Below are positions 12,616-25,600 of a DNA stretch of 64,000 bases, piece after piece. The notes under the pieces are model-generated. The model had not been told where the DNA came from. It was given only the letters and a program-made list of their open reading frames with translations, and searched no databases. Each line of letters opens with the position of its first letter. Within the stretch, counting starts at the first letter, position 1. A program made the position numbers and the translations under genes. The DNA is from Agelaius tricolor. Taxonomy: Eukaryota; Chordata; Aves; Passeriformes; Icteridae. The stretch is from positions 744,001-808,000 of the forward strand of contig JALJCS010000016.1 in NCBI GenBank assembly GCA_023055355.1, written 5' to 3'.

Positions 12616-12960
12616 CGGTGCTGTTTCCCGGCTGGATCACCGAGCTGTGGGCAGTCCCAGGGGGATCACCGAGCTGTGGGCAATCCCAGGGTGGATCACC
12701 GAGCTGTGGGCAGTCCCAGGGCGATCACCGAGCTGTGGGCAATCCCAGGGCGATCACCGAGCTGTGGGCAATCCCAGGGTGGATCACCGAGCTGTGGGCA
12801 GTCCCAGGGTGATCACCGAGCTGTGGGCAATGCCAGGGGGGATCACCGAGCTGTGGGCAATGCCAGGGCGGATCACCGAGCTGTGGGCAGTCCCAGGGTG
12901 ATCACCGAGCTGTGGGCAGTCCCAGGGCGGATCACCGAGCTGTGGGCAGTCTCTGAGCTG
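12616..12960. repeat. 30-bp minisatellite, about 11 copies
   Basis: The unit reads GATCACCGAGCTGTGGGCA followed by (A/G)TCCCAGGG, 29-31 bp, with few substitutions. It begins after a GC-rich stretch at 12400-12600 that contains its own short tandem (GGGACCATCCCGG words). The array has no stops on the plus strand, so a long spurious frame runs through it. Confidence 0.9.
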
Positions 12961-14389
12961 AAGGGGCTGCGCTGCCGGGGTCACCGCTCGGCAGCGGCTC
13001 AGAGCAGCCCGGGAGGGACGGGAGGAGCAGAGAGCTCAGCAAACCCCAAAACTCGGGGCTGGGGCAGCTCTGCTTCCTTCCCAGCGGCTCGCCCCGTCCG
13101 AGCAGGAGGGAGCGCCCCGAGCCCGGGCTGAGCTCCTGGCCCAAAGCCCAGCAGGGACATTCCGCACCTCTGCTCCCCCAGGCAGAGCCAGCGCCACCCT
13201 GCTGCCCCTTTGCCAGAGCCCCGAGCGACTTCCAGCAGCCTCTGGATTCCAGCTGCCTTTCCAGGGCTGAAATTTCCATCCCGGAGCTCCCGGCTGGAGG
13301 AGGAAGAGGGCCGGGGGCTGCTCACCTGCCCCACGGCCGTGCAGAGGGCTTGGGTTTGCACACACTTTACTCGGGGTGTAACTTACTCACCGCAGAGGGC
13401 AGCAGAGCAGTGGCGTGTGGAGACAGAGCTGTTTTTATCGCGCGGGTATTTCTAAATGTTTACCCCCGGCTGAGCCTCCCCTCGGAGCGGGGCAGGGCCG
13501 GCAGCTGTGGGTTGGTGGCAGCCCTGCCCTCCCCCATGTGGAACAGCTTTACTGAATTTCCCAACCAAACGATTGCTCCGGCTGAGCAAACACAGCGTGG
13601 CCTGGTACCAGCTGGGCAGGGGGCAGCTCCTTCCTTTCCCTCCCTCCACTCCCGCCCTTTTCTGTGCTTTACTTCCCGCCGGGAATGTCCCTGTGAGAGG
13701 GGCAGCCCCGGGATGAGCTGCTGGAGCTGCGGCCGGGCTGCAGCGCCCCGAGGTGGGTGGGTGAGAGCTGTTCCCTCTCGGAGCACTGCCAGGGATCAGC
13801 TGCCAATTACAATCCAAACAAAAAGATACACCAGTGACATTTTTCAAATCCTTCCCTTGCTGTCCTGGCTTTGCTGCCCCTCTGTGCTGTGCCTGTGAAG
13901 CCTTTCTGTGCAGCACAAGGAGGTTTTAAGAACAAGAGGAAATAAACCCATTTCTTATTATTACCTGGGAAGGACAGGTGGGAGCTGAGCTGCTCCTGGT
14001 CCCTCTGGCTCTGCTGCCTCCTGCCTGCCCGGTTTGGGACCGTGCCCCTCCCAGCCCATGGTGAAGGGCTGGTGACCCCTCTGGCTCCTTGGGAGCTAAA
14101 AGCCTCCAGCTGAGGTCACCTGGGCTGGGCAGAGGCGCCTGGTGAGGTCTGAGAGCTGTGACCACAGGTGCTCTGCCAGGAGATGGCAGCTCCGGGGGCT
14201 GCGGAAGCGCTGGAGCGTTCCGAGGGCCCGAGACACAAACAGGCTCCTCCACAGCTGCTGCTGCTGCTGCTGCTTCCCAACCAACGAGCTCCTCTTCCTT
14301 CCTGCCTCCAGCGTGGAAACGTCTGGAGGTGACCAAGGCAGGCACAAAGGTCTGACGACTTCTGGTCTGAAGCCAAAAGGCTCTCAGGG

Positions 14390-14530
14390 AGTCTTCCAGG
14401 AGATCATGGAATCACGGAGGGCTTTGGGTGGGAAGGGACCTGAAAGCCCATCCACTCTCACCCTGTGGCAGGGGGAGGAACTGGGTGGGCTTTCAGGTCC
14501 CTTCCCACCCAAACCACTCCACAATCCCAT
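14390..14530. mobile_element. Inverted pair of CR1 LINE fragments
   Basis: A plus-oriented CR1 segment (CATGGAATCACGGAGGGC, then GGGTGGGAAGGGACCTG) is followed within about 60 bp by its reverse complement (CAGGTCCCTTCCCACCC), so the pair could fold into a stem of about 30 bp. Confidence 0.65.
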
Positions 14531-14629
14531 TTCAAACATCTTTTGATCCACAAGCCCTTTCCTCCTTTCGCCCCAGCTCTGTCTGAATAACATCCTGCTT
14601 GTGTTGAGACAATAAAAGCGCCTTTAGAA

Positions 14630-14765
14630 GAAGAAAAAAGGCATTTCTACATCCCATCCGAGCCTGCCCTCTGTCAGTGGGAAGCCATTCCCCCTTCTCC
14701 TGTCACGCCAGGCCCTTGTGAAGAGCCTCCTTGCAGAGACCCTCACTGGAGGTGTCTCACTGAAA
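14630..14765 (+). mobile_element. CR1 LINE 3' fragment
   Basis: Words such as GAAGCCATTCCCCCTTCTCC, followed by CCCTTGTGAAGAG and CTTGCAGAGACCC, match the conserved bird CR1 segment that precedes its 3' end. Truncated and without coding capacity. Confidence 0.6.
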
Positions 14766-16083
14766 GAAAATATTGCAGATATTTAAGCCAGATGTGTTTT
14801 ATTGTCACTGACAATGCAGTTTCTGTGCTTGTTATGTGGCTAAAAATGGCCTGGTGTCCCACAGGAGGGATTATCCCGTGCCCTCAGCCACAGCTGGGAC
14901 CCTGCACGTGGAGAGGCACTGCAGGAGGGGCTCACCAGGTCCTGGTGATAACAAATAAATTGATTTGCAGAACTGATTTACCCCATCCGCCAGGCTCATG
15001 TTTTAATCCACAAATCCCAGTTGCAAAGGGCAGCTGTGAATGATTTTCAGATGCAAACTGATCTTTCCTTCCTGCTGCCAGTGCCTGAACCATCTCCAAT
15101 TAGCTGAAAACCTTCAGAATTCCCTACGGGGAGGAGAAAATGTGAAACCCACCTGCTTCCTTCAGCAACTGTTTAATTTAACAGTTTGTGAGCTGTGGCC
15201 ATGAGATCCCCACACAAGGGTCGTCCCTTTGCAATCCTAGGGGGGGTGACAGAGTGTGGGACAGATGGGGACAAGGAAACCAGGACTGGACACAGGTTCT
15301 TGGACCATAAAAACTTTACACCACCTTGGAAGGGAATAAAGCACAAATGGTGAGGTCATGGCTCGTGTTTTACATACAAATCACACACAGGAATGCGGGC
15401 TGAGTGCTGCTGCCCCCGCCAGCCCAGGCAGCTGCACCTGGAGCCCTGCAGCCCAAAGGGGATGGGCTCCAGCCTGGCTCTGCCCATGCAGGGAGCATTG
15501 CCCTTCAAGGTCCCCCAGCTTCTGGGCACCCTCCACAGCCTGAGGAGTAATAGGGAAAGGAATTCCTACCTAAACGCTCCTGCCCTCCTCCAGAGACCAA
15601 CCTGGCAGGAATCCCTCCTGAGACAAATCCCTGGGAGCAGGCAGGAGGGGCTGTGCCTCAGAGTAAATTGGATATTCTAGTTAAAAATCAGCTAACCTTA
15701 ACAGAGGAGAATCTAGATAAGCATGAAAAAAAGGGTTCAGCCTGTAAGGCCACAGAAAAACACCTTAACCAAGCATTACACTGCTACACATAGAGAAATC
15801 CAGGGACTGAGCACTTGGCTGCCCACGAGGGAGGGGATGTGCCTCTCACTGCCAGGGCAGCTTCCCTCTCCTGCCCAAATGCCTGCAAGGGAATGCCCTG
15901 GTGGCCTCCAAACCTCGGTGTCCCTGGTGCTGCCCTCTGCTCCAGAGGGACCCAGCAATGGCTTTGGCAGAGGAAGCCAGCAATGGGGAGACAGAGCCCT
16001 GCACAGCCCCAGCTGAATCTTCATTCCTCTGCCCTGCCTCCACTTCTTAAATTAAATCTGTTTAGCTTCAGTGCGTAAACATT

Positions 16084-16089
16084 TTTAAT
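16084..16089 (-). terminator. ADAMTS7: Possible ADAMTS7 polyadenylation signal (ATTAAA)
   Basis: TTTAAT on the plus strand reads ATTAAA on the minus strand, about 415 nt after the ADAMTS7 stop codon. It is the nearest accepted variant signal I found; a consensus AATAAA farther away (near 14797) cannot be excluded. Confidence 0.3.
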
Positions 16090-16501
16090 GAAAATTACAG
16101 GAGCGGGTTGCCAGCTTCAAGTCCCTTAAAGGAAAAAAAATAAAACACCCCTACCCCAAAGGGTCGGCAGAGCCGGTGGAATGCTGGATGCTCACCTCAG
16201 AGATATAAAAATAACAATAAAAATCAAGGTTCGTGCTGGCCAGCCAACACCTTCAAGAGGCTGCAAATGTCAAGTGATAGCACCATGAGCATTTCTGAGA
16301 GGTCTTCCCCAAACCATTGCTGCTTCCAGTTCCCCTTTCCCCGCCTCCCCGCTGGCGCGCCGGGGCAGGGTGAGCCCGGGCAGGACCCGCAGCCCGGGCA
16401 GCACCTGCAGCAGCCCCAGGGATGTTCGAGCACCGTTTGAGAGCAGCACGAGTCCGAGCCGGGCAGCCCCGGGCCCGCGGCGCATGGGGACGGTGCTGCT
16501 G

Positions 16502-16668
16502 TCACCTGCGGGACAGGCGCTGCTGGCCGCGCTGCTGGCCGGGCGCGGGGTGGCCGTGCTGGCAGCTCCGGCAGCACTGGGCACGCACGGTGGGCAGCGG
16601 GCACCGCCCCAGCAGCCGCAGCGTCCGGCAGAAGGCGAAGCTCAGGCGGTCGCGCTCGCAGGGCACAC
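16502..16668 (-). other. ADAMTS7: ADAMTS7 exon 24: PLAC domain and stop
   Basis: The last exon encodes the PLAC module: [20 protein letters not shown], then [16 protein letters not shown]. It ends in a basic tail with R-R before TGA (16502-16504). The human protein ends in the same way. It is separated from exon 23 by a 6.5-kb intron holding three tandem arrays; I see no additional exon in that intron. Confidence 0.9.
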
Positions 16669-19600
16669 CTGGAGGGGAGGCAGGAGCACGGGAGGGTGTC
16701 AGTGCCGCTGTCAGCACGGCCACCAGGCGTCTGGTGTGGAAATGAGACCACCGTTAAGGTCCCCTCTAGCCCGAACCCACCCGGGGTTCTGTGGAGGCTG
16801 CAGCAGCTGGGGAGACACGGACAGGGCAGAGCCCTCCTGCACCTGGGCACTGCCATCCCAGCACAAAGCATACCTGTGCTCTGCCAGCAGCTCCAAAGCA
16901 CCTGGGCACTGCCATCCCAGCAGAAAGCACACCTGTGCTCTGCCAGCACCTCCAAAGCACCTGGGCACTGCCCATCCCAGCACAAAGCACACCTGTGCTG
17001 CTGCCAAAGCACCTGGGCACTGCCCATCCCAGCACAAAGCACACCTGTACTGCTGCCAAAGCACCTGGGCACTGCCATCCCAGCACAAAGCACACCTGTG
17101 CTGCTGCCAAAGCACCCGGGCACTGCCCATCCCAGCACAAAGCACACCTGTGCTCTGCCAGCACTGCCAAAGCACCTGGGCACTGCCATCCCAGCACAAA
17201 GCACACCTGTGCTGCTGCCAGCAGCTCCAAAGCACCTGCCCAAGGCACAGAGCTGAGGTGCAGGGGACAAACCCCCCCACAGTGTCACCTCCTGCCAGCC
17301 CCCCCAGTGCCAGCAGAGTGTTGGAAAAGCCAGAATTCCTTTTTCTTTGAATTGTTCAGGTTATTTTGAGAACCTGCATCATCTGTTCACTTCCTGCAGG
17401 TGTCCTGCAGCCCTCAAAACAAGCCTGGTGCTGCTCTGAGGACGGGCTTTGTTTTGGGAACGGCTGCTCCAGTGGCAGCCCAGGCCCCACCTGGGCTCGG
17501 TCCAGCAGCACAGACCCATCCCCAAGTACACGTGGTTTATATGAACACAGAACTGCTTTGTTTGAGCTTCTGATTTCCTCCTTCTCTGTCTCAGAGCAAG
17601 GCTCGACTCGCTGAGCCTGCAGCTTCTCACCCAGTGGTGTCAGACTCACCTAAATGACATCGACTCAAAACTGAGCCCAAACTTGAAATCTAAGATTCTG
17701 TGATTCCAATTTTACCTCCTGTACAAGGAACTAAAAGAGATGACAGCTTTTCTCTGGAAAAGGGCAGAGCTGATGCACTCTGGGGCCAACCCCCCCTTGC
17801 TTCTCCCTGGGCCATGGGACCATGCAGAGCAGGGACAGAAATGGGGCAGGGCAATGGGATTTTCTCTTTCTCAGGACATTTCTCTGCAGGGACAAGGCTG
17901 TGACGAGCCAGGGCAGCTCTGGCTGACCACTGGCCCTCTCCCTGTCCCCTCTGGGAACAAAGGCTGTGCTGAGGAAGGGCTGCTGCCCCCATTCCCACGG
18001 GATGGAGGAGCCAGCAGATGCAGAGCAGAGACTTTTCCCTGGTTTGGGACTTCAGTCACAGCCCCCTCCCGCAGCCCAGCAGTGAGGAGGTCCCTACACT
18101 GCTCTAAAACTTATTTTCTCTTTCAGCTGAGGTATTTCCTCCCTGCCTCCCGAGCTGCAGCTCTTTGTGCCCAGCCAGAGCGTCCCCAAAAAGTGATTTA
18201 TCACTGCACTGCTGGATCAACAGTGCTGAGAGAGCAGGCTGGAGGGATCCCAGCTTCACACCCCTCCTCAGCCTGGGGGCTGGCTCCAGCTGTGGGGCAC
18301 CAGCACTGGATTTCCCTGCTGGGTGAGCAGAGCAGATGAGAAGTCTCTGCCCGGCCCAGGCCAGGAGCGCAGGAGCCACTGGAAAAAGGGAAGTGCTTGT
18401 TGGTGCTGTGCTCCACGGGGCTGTCAGGACAATATTCCCTGGGAACATCCCTGTGGCTCCACGAGGCACCCCCTGAGCCCCCAGCCCTGCTGCACTGGGA
18501 CACTGGAGCACAGGAACACGGCTACTGCCCTTTGCTGCAGGGCAGGGATGGCTCAGCAGGGCCCCTAAAACACCCCAGGGGTGCCCCATGGCAGTGGCAA
18601 TCAGCCTGGGTGCCCATGGAGGGGTGGGGATGTCCTGGGCACTGCTGGGGGATGCCCATGGAGGGGTGGGGATGTCCTGGGCATTGCTGGGGGATGGGAA
18701 TGCCCTGGGCATTGCTGGGGATGCCCAGGGAGAGGTGGGGATGTCCTGGGCACTGCTGGGGATGCTCTGCCCAGGTGGGGATGTCCTGGGCACTGCTGGG
18801 GGATGCCAGGGAGGGGTGGGAATGTCCTGGGCACTGCTGGGGGATGGGAATGCCCTGGGCACTGCTGGGGGATGCCATGGAGAGGTGGGGATGTCCTGGG
18901 CATTGCTGGGGATGCTCTGCCCGGGTGGGGATGTCCTGGGCACTGCTGGGGGATGCCCATGGAGAGGTGGGGATGTCCTGGGCATTGCTGGGGATGCTCT
19001 GCCCGGGCAGAGCCTGCCCAGCCCCTCAGGGCATTCAGCAGCCACAGCTTCCTAGAAAGTTATTTATGGATCACAACCAAGCTGCCTTCCTTGGAAAGAG
19101 CTGGGAAGGCTCACACTGCTTTCCATGGCTCAGCTCTTTCCTGCTCCCTCTCCAGCGGGTCAGCACCCCGGGCCCCTCAGGAAATTCCTGCCCCTGCCCC
19201 ATGCCCAGGCAGCACTGAGCCCACCCTGCCAGGGGTCACTGCTCTCTGAAGCCTCCTCAGCCACCCAGGATGTGCAAAACAGCAGGGATGGGCTCGGGCA
19301 TGGGGAGAAGAGCCACCACCCTCGGCTGCAGGCTCTGCTGACCTTACAGGAGATCCCAGCAGCACCCCGGGGTCCAAAGCCAAGTGACCTCATGGATGAT
19401 CAAATATCCAACTTGGAAGGGACCCACAGGGACCACCCAGTCCAAGTCCTGCCCTGCACAGGACACCCCCACAATCCCACCCCAGGCCTGAGAGCGTTCC
19501 CAACGCTCCCTGAACTCAGGGAAGCCACTGGGAGTCGTAGAGGGGTTGAGTTCCCATCACTTTCCCAGATCCTGCTGCAGTCTCAGCATGGATGCATGCA

Positions 19601-22600
19601 GGGTCAGGCTCAGGTCTGAAAATCTTGGCTGAGCTTGTGATTCCTCCCTGGAATTTGGTCTTGGGCAAGGGAAGCTGTAATAAGCACTTAATTTGTCAGC
19701 TCTTCAGAGAGGGACCTACAGAACCCACCCAATTTTCATTGAATGCTTTTACTGCTATTTCTTTCTATTAACAATTTTTTATATAATGCTCGCACTTCAT
19801 TTGGAAATACATTCCATAAGTCCGTGCCAAATTTTAGGCTAAAGAAATAGCTTAAAGCAGGGCTTTAAAAATCCAGGCTAAGTCAGCACATTAGAGACTG
19901 AAAACCCCCACTTTTTTTGGGGCTGTTTTTTTAGGTCGGTGTGGAAGTCGCTTTAAATTTCATTTAAGCTTCTGCCAGCCAGACCTAAGCTTTTACTTTT
20001 ATTCCTGGGAAAAACAAACTTCCTGGAGCACGTTTTGTGAAAACAAGGAAAGGTTGAGCTTGGAGCTGAGCTAGCAAATCCAGGGAATTAGGCTGCTGAC
20101 CTCTGGCCCTGGGATGCTCTCGGGGCCAGGGCTGAATTTAACAAGTAAATTATCCCAGGGTCCTGCTCTGGGGCTGAGGTGCCTCCCTGGGGTGTCTGGT
20201 GAGCGTGATGGGATGGAGGGGATGGATTGGGATGGATTGGGATGGATTGGGATGCATGGGATGGATTGGGATGCATTGGGATGCATGGGATGCAGGTGGT
20301 GCATCCCCACTGACACGGCCACAGCTGGGAAAACTGGGAGAAACCCACAAACCCCACAGTTTTCAGGTGTCAGCCCTGCTGCAGGCAACATCTTTGGCCT
20401 ACATTTTATCAAAACAAGGAGTTCTTTCTGGAGCATCCCTTTCCCACCGATTCCTGCTGTTAATTAGCAGTTAATTAATTGCTCTCCATGCCTCAGCAGC
20501 ACCTCCTGGCCTCACCACTTGGATAGGGACTTACACGCTCAAATGGCACAGAAAATTGGGATTTGCTGCAACTATTTCCCACATGGATCCCTTGTGGATG
20601 AACTCTGTGACTTGCAGAGCCACGGACAATTTAATTTCCTTGCTCAGAGCAAGCAGGAGCACCACGTTTAATTGCCAATTAATGGAAATACAGCCAGGCC
20701 TGGATGAGGAGCCAGCAAACAGGAGCAGTGGGACAGAGATGGTGTCAGGGACTGACCCTGAGTGAGCAGAGCCCTCACTCCTTGGCCCCCAGGCACTGCT
20801 GCTCCCAGCACACAGGCTGGGCTCCATCCCACTCCCACAGGAGCTGCAGCACCTCATACACACTTGGAGCCTGAACCTCATCCCTTTGGAATTCCAAGCT
20901 GAGACACCTGTGGAGCAGCTGGGCTTGCTGCTGGAGCCAAGAACTGGCCCCATCACCTGCCTGGGGCAGATTTGGGGAGCTCAGAGACCTCCCTGGTATC
21001 AGATCTGGAGAAATGGGCATGAGAGAACTGGTTCATTCCATGGCATGACCCTGATGAGCACCCGGGGCTGCCCTGCTCTGTCCTGGGCAGGGATGTGTCA
21101 CCACCACCAGGATTTGCTGTGCCCAGCTCCATTCACCCTGGTTCCTCCTCCAGTACACAGCAATTCCCACTTCTCTGGTTGAAATCTCTCTGATCTGCTG
21201 GATAAACTGCTGCAGGCTTCTCCAGGCCCCCGTGCAGACCTGGGGCTCAGCTCCTTTCCATGACACCACAAACAATTCCCAGACAAATGTCCCCAGCCCC
21301 TGGAGCATCACACGGAGGCACTGGGGTGCCCACGGCTCTGGAGCTCCCAGGAGCCATCTAAGGACACCCTCACAGCTGGCTGCAGCTGGAAGGCAACAGC
21401 CACAGTCAAAAATAACCTTGGTGGAATCTCCAATTAATTTATAACTTGGCAACAGCTCAGGACTCTGGTTCTAATTAATCCCGACCTCCTTTAATTGAGG
21501 AGCCGACTGCTGTGAGACGTTTGTTTGTGCTTCATCTGTTCCATCTCTGCTCCAAATCCATCTGATAATGGTTTGAACATTTAAACCCTGCTGGGGTTAT
21601 TGGCACTTTTGTGTCCAGTGAGGACACGACCACTCACAAGAGCCAGCCCTGGTTCTGCTGGCACTGGAGCACCTCATTCATGCCAGAGGAGGGAGAGGCT
21701 GCTTGTGCTCCTCACAAAAACATGGATCGCTCCAGCCTGAGCCCATCTTGTGCAGTAGAGATTCTCCAAAGCACAGGAAAGGGCTGGAGTTACATTTATG
21801 TCGTTCTGGGAGCCTTTGCCTGTGCATTTACACATCTGGGATTTCCTGCCATGTGAAAGTTTTGTTCCCCTTCATGCTTTGGCTGGAAACGTTTGTATTT
21901 CCAAGAGGCGTTTCCTGCCCTGGGCTGCAGCCAGAGCATTTATGTCATTTTTGATCCAGGATTTCACCATTTATTTGTGTGCTTCCTACACATCTCAGTG
22001 GTTATTCTGGTCCAGCCTTGGCTCCACAGCTCTCATCACCAAGCCTGGCACGGAAATTTTCCCCTGACCAAAACAGCCGGAACCGCACATCATGTCTTGA
22101 GCAGGGCTGACTCATCATTTCCTAAACGCTGGAGTGCCCCATGGCCCTGCAAATGCTCCAAAAAAGGAGCAGATTCATGGCTAAAAACATCCTGATGGCC
22201 AACAGTGCCAGTGCCCAAATCCCAGTTAACCAAAGCCAACGCTCCTGCCTGCTCTGCAATTGGTGTTGGGACAAACAAAAAGAGCTGGAAGGGTGGAATG
22301 GGTGCCCCAGGCTGCAGAGGGGACCTCAGGGATGTGTGGAGCTGCCATGGATCTGGCTCCTCCACCCCAGGCACCAGCTACTGCTGCCCCCTGCCCCACC
22401 TCTCAGCCCTCCCTTTGGCCAGCAAACCTCCTGGAGGTCCAACAACACCTTCTGGGCAGCCAAAGAGCTTTTCTTTCTCACAGACACATCAAAGAGATAA
22501 AGCTGGTAAGTGACTGACATGCTGATATCAGTGACATCTAATCCCTCATTATGCTGCTTTTCTGTAAGTGCTGTTAACCCTTGCAGCACCCAGATTTCTG

Positions 22601-25600
22601 TCTCCCAGGGAAGTGCCTGGTGCTTGGGTTGTATCTCTGCGAGTGGAAGAGGGAGGAGAAGCCAAGTGAGTGCCTGTGGTGTGGCCAAGCACTGTGGCTG
22701 CAGCTGGGGCAGGTAAATGACAAACAGGTTGACATGGGGCTGGCTCCCTGGAGTACCTGCTCAGACACACCCGAAGATGCTGGAGAACTGCTCCTTTATT
22801 CCATTTTCTCCTGCTGGCCCCAGCTTGCCTCACAAGTCTTGTGTTCTGGGACTTTACCACTGAACAGCTTCCTGAGAGCTCCATGGCTGGGTATTCCCCT
22901 GTGCCTTCCTTTTCCTGAATGCCCTGCTGCCCCTGGCTGGCTCCTTTCACCCCACAGGGTCCCTGGGGCTGTCCCTGTGCTGGGTGACACTGCTGACCCC
23001 AGCAAGCCCATCCCAGCTCACATCTGCTGGCCCCTCGAGGGAGGGATGCTCTGGACATTTACAGACAGTTACAACATTCCCACTGAATCATCAGGTAGCC
23101 AGCTCAGCCTTACAGAACCCACGGAGGAACCGCTCCCTCCATCTCCCCAGACCTCCCACACCCTTCTCCAGCCGGGTTTTGCTCACCTGGCTCGGAGCTG
23201 TCGCACTCCTGGGGGTTGCACTTCTGGGTGCTCTCTGGCCAGGGCTCGTGGTCACACAGGCTGCTGTCCTCCTCGGCCACCCCGCTCCTGGTGTCGATGC
23301 ACTTCACCTGCCGCCGCTGGATGCCCCCTCCACAGGGAGCTGAGCACTGTGGGGAGCTGGGGCTCAGCCTGGCACAGCCCCAGAGCCACCCCGGGCAGCC
23401 TGGGGACAGCCCCAGAGCCACCCTGGGCTCCCCATTCCCTGCAGGTCCCCGGACTCAGTCTGGGGACAGTCCCAGAGCCTCCCCATTCCCTGCAGGTCCC
23501 TGGAGCCTGGGGACAGCCCCAGAGCCACCTTGGGCTCCCCATTCCCTGCAGGTCCCGGACCCAGTCTGGGGATGGCCCCAGAGCCACCCCAGGGTCCCCA
23601 TTCCCTGCAGGTGCCTGTGGAGGGGCTCAGCCTGGGACAGCCCCAGAGGGTCCCCATTCCCTGCAGGTCCCAGGAGCCTTGGACAGCCCGAGAGGGTCCC
23701 CATTCCCTGCAGGTCCCTGGGCTCAGCCTGGGGATGGCCCCAGAAGGTCCCCATTCCCTGCAGGTCCCTGGGCTCAGCCTGGGGACAGCCCCAGAGGGTC
23801 CCCATTCCCTGCAGGTCCCCGGAGCCTTGGCCAGCCCCAGAGGGTCCCCATTCCCTGCAGGTCCCTGTGGAGGGGCTCAGCCTGGGACAGCCCCAGAGGG
23901 TCCCCATTCCCTGCAGGTGCCCTGGAGGGGCCCAGCCCTGCTCACCTGTCCCCAGGAGCCCACCACCCAGGTGGTGCAGGGCTGGCTGTTGCAGGGCCGG
24001 GTGCTGTTGGGCCTCAGGCTCTCCTCGCAGCGCCCCGGCTCCGGGCACGTCACCAGCCGGGCCTGCTCCCCGCCACCACACGGCTCCGAGCACTGCGGGA
24101 CACAGCAGGGCAGGGCTGAGCCCCTGCTGCACACAGCTGGGCCTGGAGGGGCTCCGGGAGAGCCCAGAGCCCGGCCAGGGCACAAAGGGGCTTCAGAGAG
24201 CTGGACAGGGACTGGGGACAAGGGATGGAGGGACAGCACACAGGGAATGGCTCCCAGTGCCAGAGAGCAGCGATGGATGGGAGATGGGGCAGGGATGGGT
24301 GGGAGATGGGGCAGGGATGGATGGGAGATGGGGCAGGGATGGGTGGGAGATGGGGCAGGGATGGGTGGGAGATTGGGCAGGGATAGGTGGGAGATGGGGC
24401 AGGGATGGGTGGGAGATGGGGCAGGGATGGATGGGAGATGGGGCAGGGATGGGTGGGAGATGGGGCAGGGATGGGTGGGAGATTGGGCAGGGATAGGTGG
24501 GAGATTGGGCAGGGATAGGTGGGAGATGGGGCAGGGATGGGTGGGAGATGGGGCAGGGATGGATGGGAGATGGGGCAGGGACGGATGGGAGATGGGGCAG
24601 GGATGGGTGGGAGATGGGGCAGGGATGGGTGGGAGATTGGGCAGGGATAGGTGGGAGATGGGGCAGGGATGGGTGGGAGATTGGGCAGGGATAGGTGGGA
24701 GATGGGGCAGGGATGGGTGGGAGATGGGGCAGGGATGGATGGGAGATGGGGCAGGGATGGGTGGGAGATGGGGCAGGGATGGGTGGGAGATTGGGCAGGG
24801 ATAGGTGGGAGATTGGGCAGGGATGGGTGGGAGATGGGGCAGGGATGGGTGGGAGATTGGGCAGGGATGGGTGGGAGATGGGGCAGGGATGGGTGGGAGA
24901 TTGGGCAGGGATGGGTGGGAGATGGGGCAGGGATGGGTGGGAGATGGGGCAGGGATGGATGGGAGATGGGGCAGGGATGGGTGGGAGATTGGGCAGGGAT
25001 GGGTGGGAGATTGGGCAGGAATTGTTCCCTGGGAGGGTGGCAAGGAGCTGAGATGGAGTTCCCAGCACAGCTGTGGGTACCCTTGGATCCCTGGCAGTGT
25101 CCCAGGCCAGTGGAACACAGGGTTTGGAGCCACCTGGGATAGCACAGGGGTCCCTGGCCTGGCAGGGTGGGCCGAGCTGAGCCCAGGCCGGCCCGTACCT
25201 CTCTCCAGGAGGACGTGTACCAGTCCAGGCACGGGGCACTGTGGCAGGGCAGCTGTGCCGGGGGCTGTGCCAGCCCCACCTGGCAGTGGAAGGGCCGCAG
25301 CAGCCGCTGGTCCCGGGTGTCAACGCAGTGAACGTCCCGCACCTTGGTGCCCCCACCACAGCTTCTGGAGCACTGGGGAGGACAGAGACACCGTGGGGAG
25401 GGACACAGAGCCACCGTGGGGAGGGACACAGAGCCACCATGGGGAGGGACACAGAGCCACACTGGAGAGGGACACAGAGCCACACTGGAGAGGGACACAG
25501 AGCCACACTGGGGAGGGACACAGAGCCACACTGGGGAGGGACACAGAGACACCGTGGGGAGGGACACAGAGCCATGGAGGGGAGGGACACAGAGCCACCG

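Larger units (their letters stand above)
10660..16100. other. Intergenic region between CIAO2A and ADAMTS7
   Basis: No reading frame here resembles a protein I know, and none has the splice context of an exon. It holds a minisatellite (12616-12960) and CR1 pieces (14390-14530, 14630-14765), all listed separately. The rest looks like unique GC-rich non-coding DNA. Human ADAMTS7 has CHRNB4 as neighbour; no nicotinic receptor exon was seen here. Confidence 0.6.

Noticed and set aside
12616..12960. Regular direct repeats resembling a CRISPR array
   Set aside because: Units are contiguous without unique spacers, and the genome is avian; it is a minisatellite.
18600..19250. Long plus-strand frames with repeated S-W-A-L-L-G
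   Set aside because: Translation of a minisatellite in ADAMTS7 intron 23.
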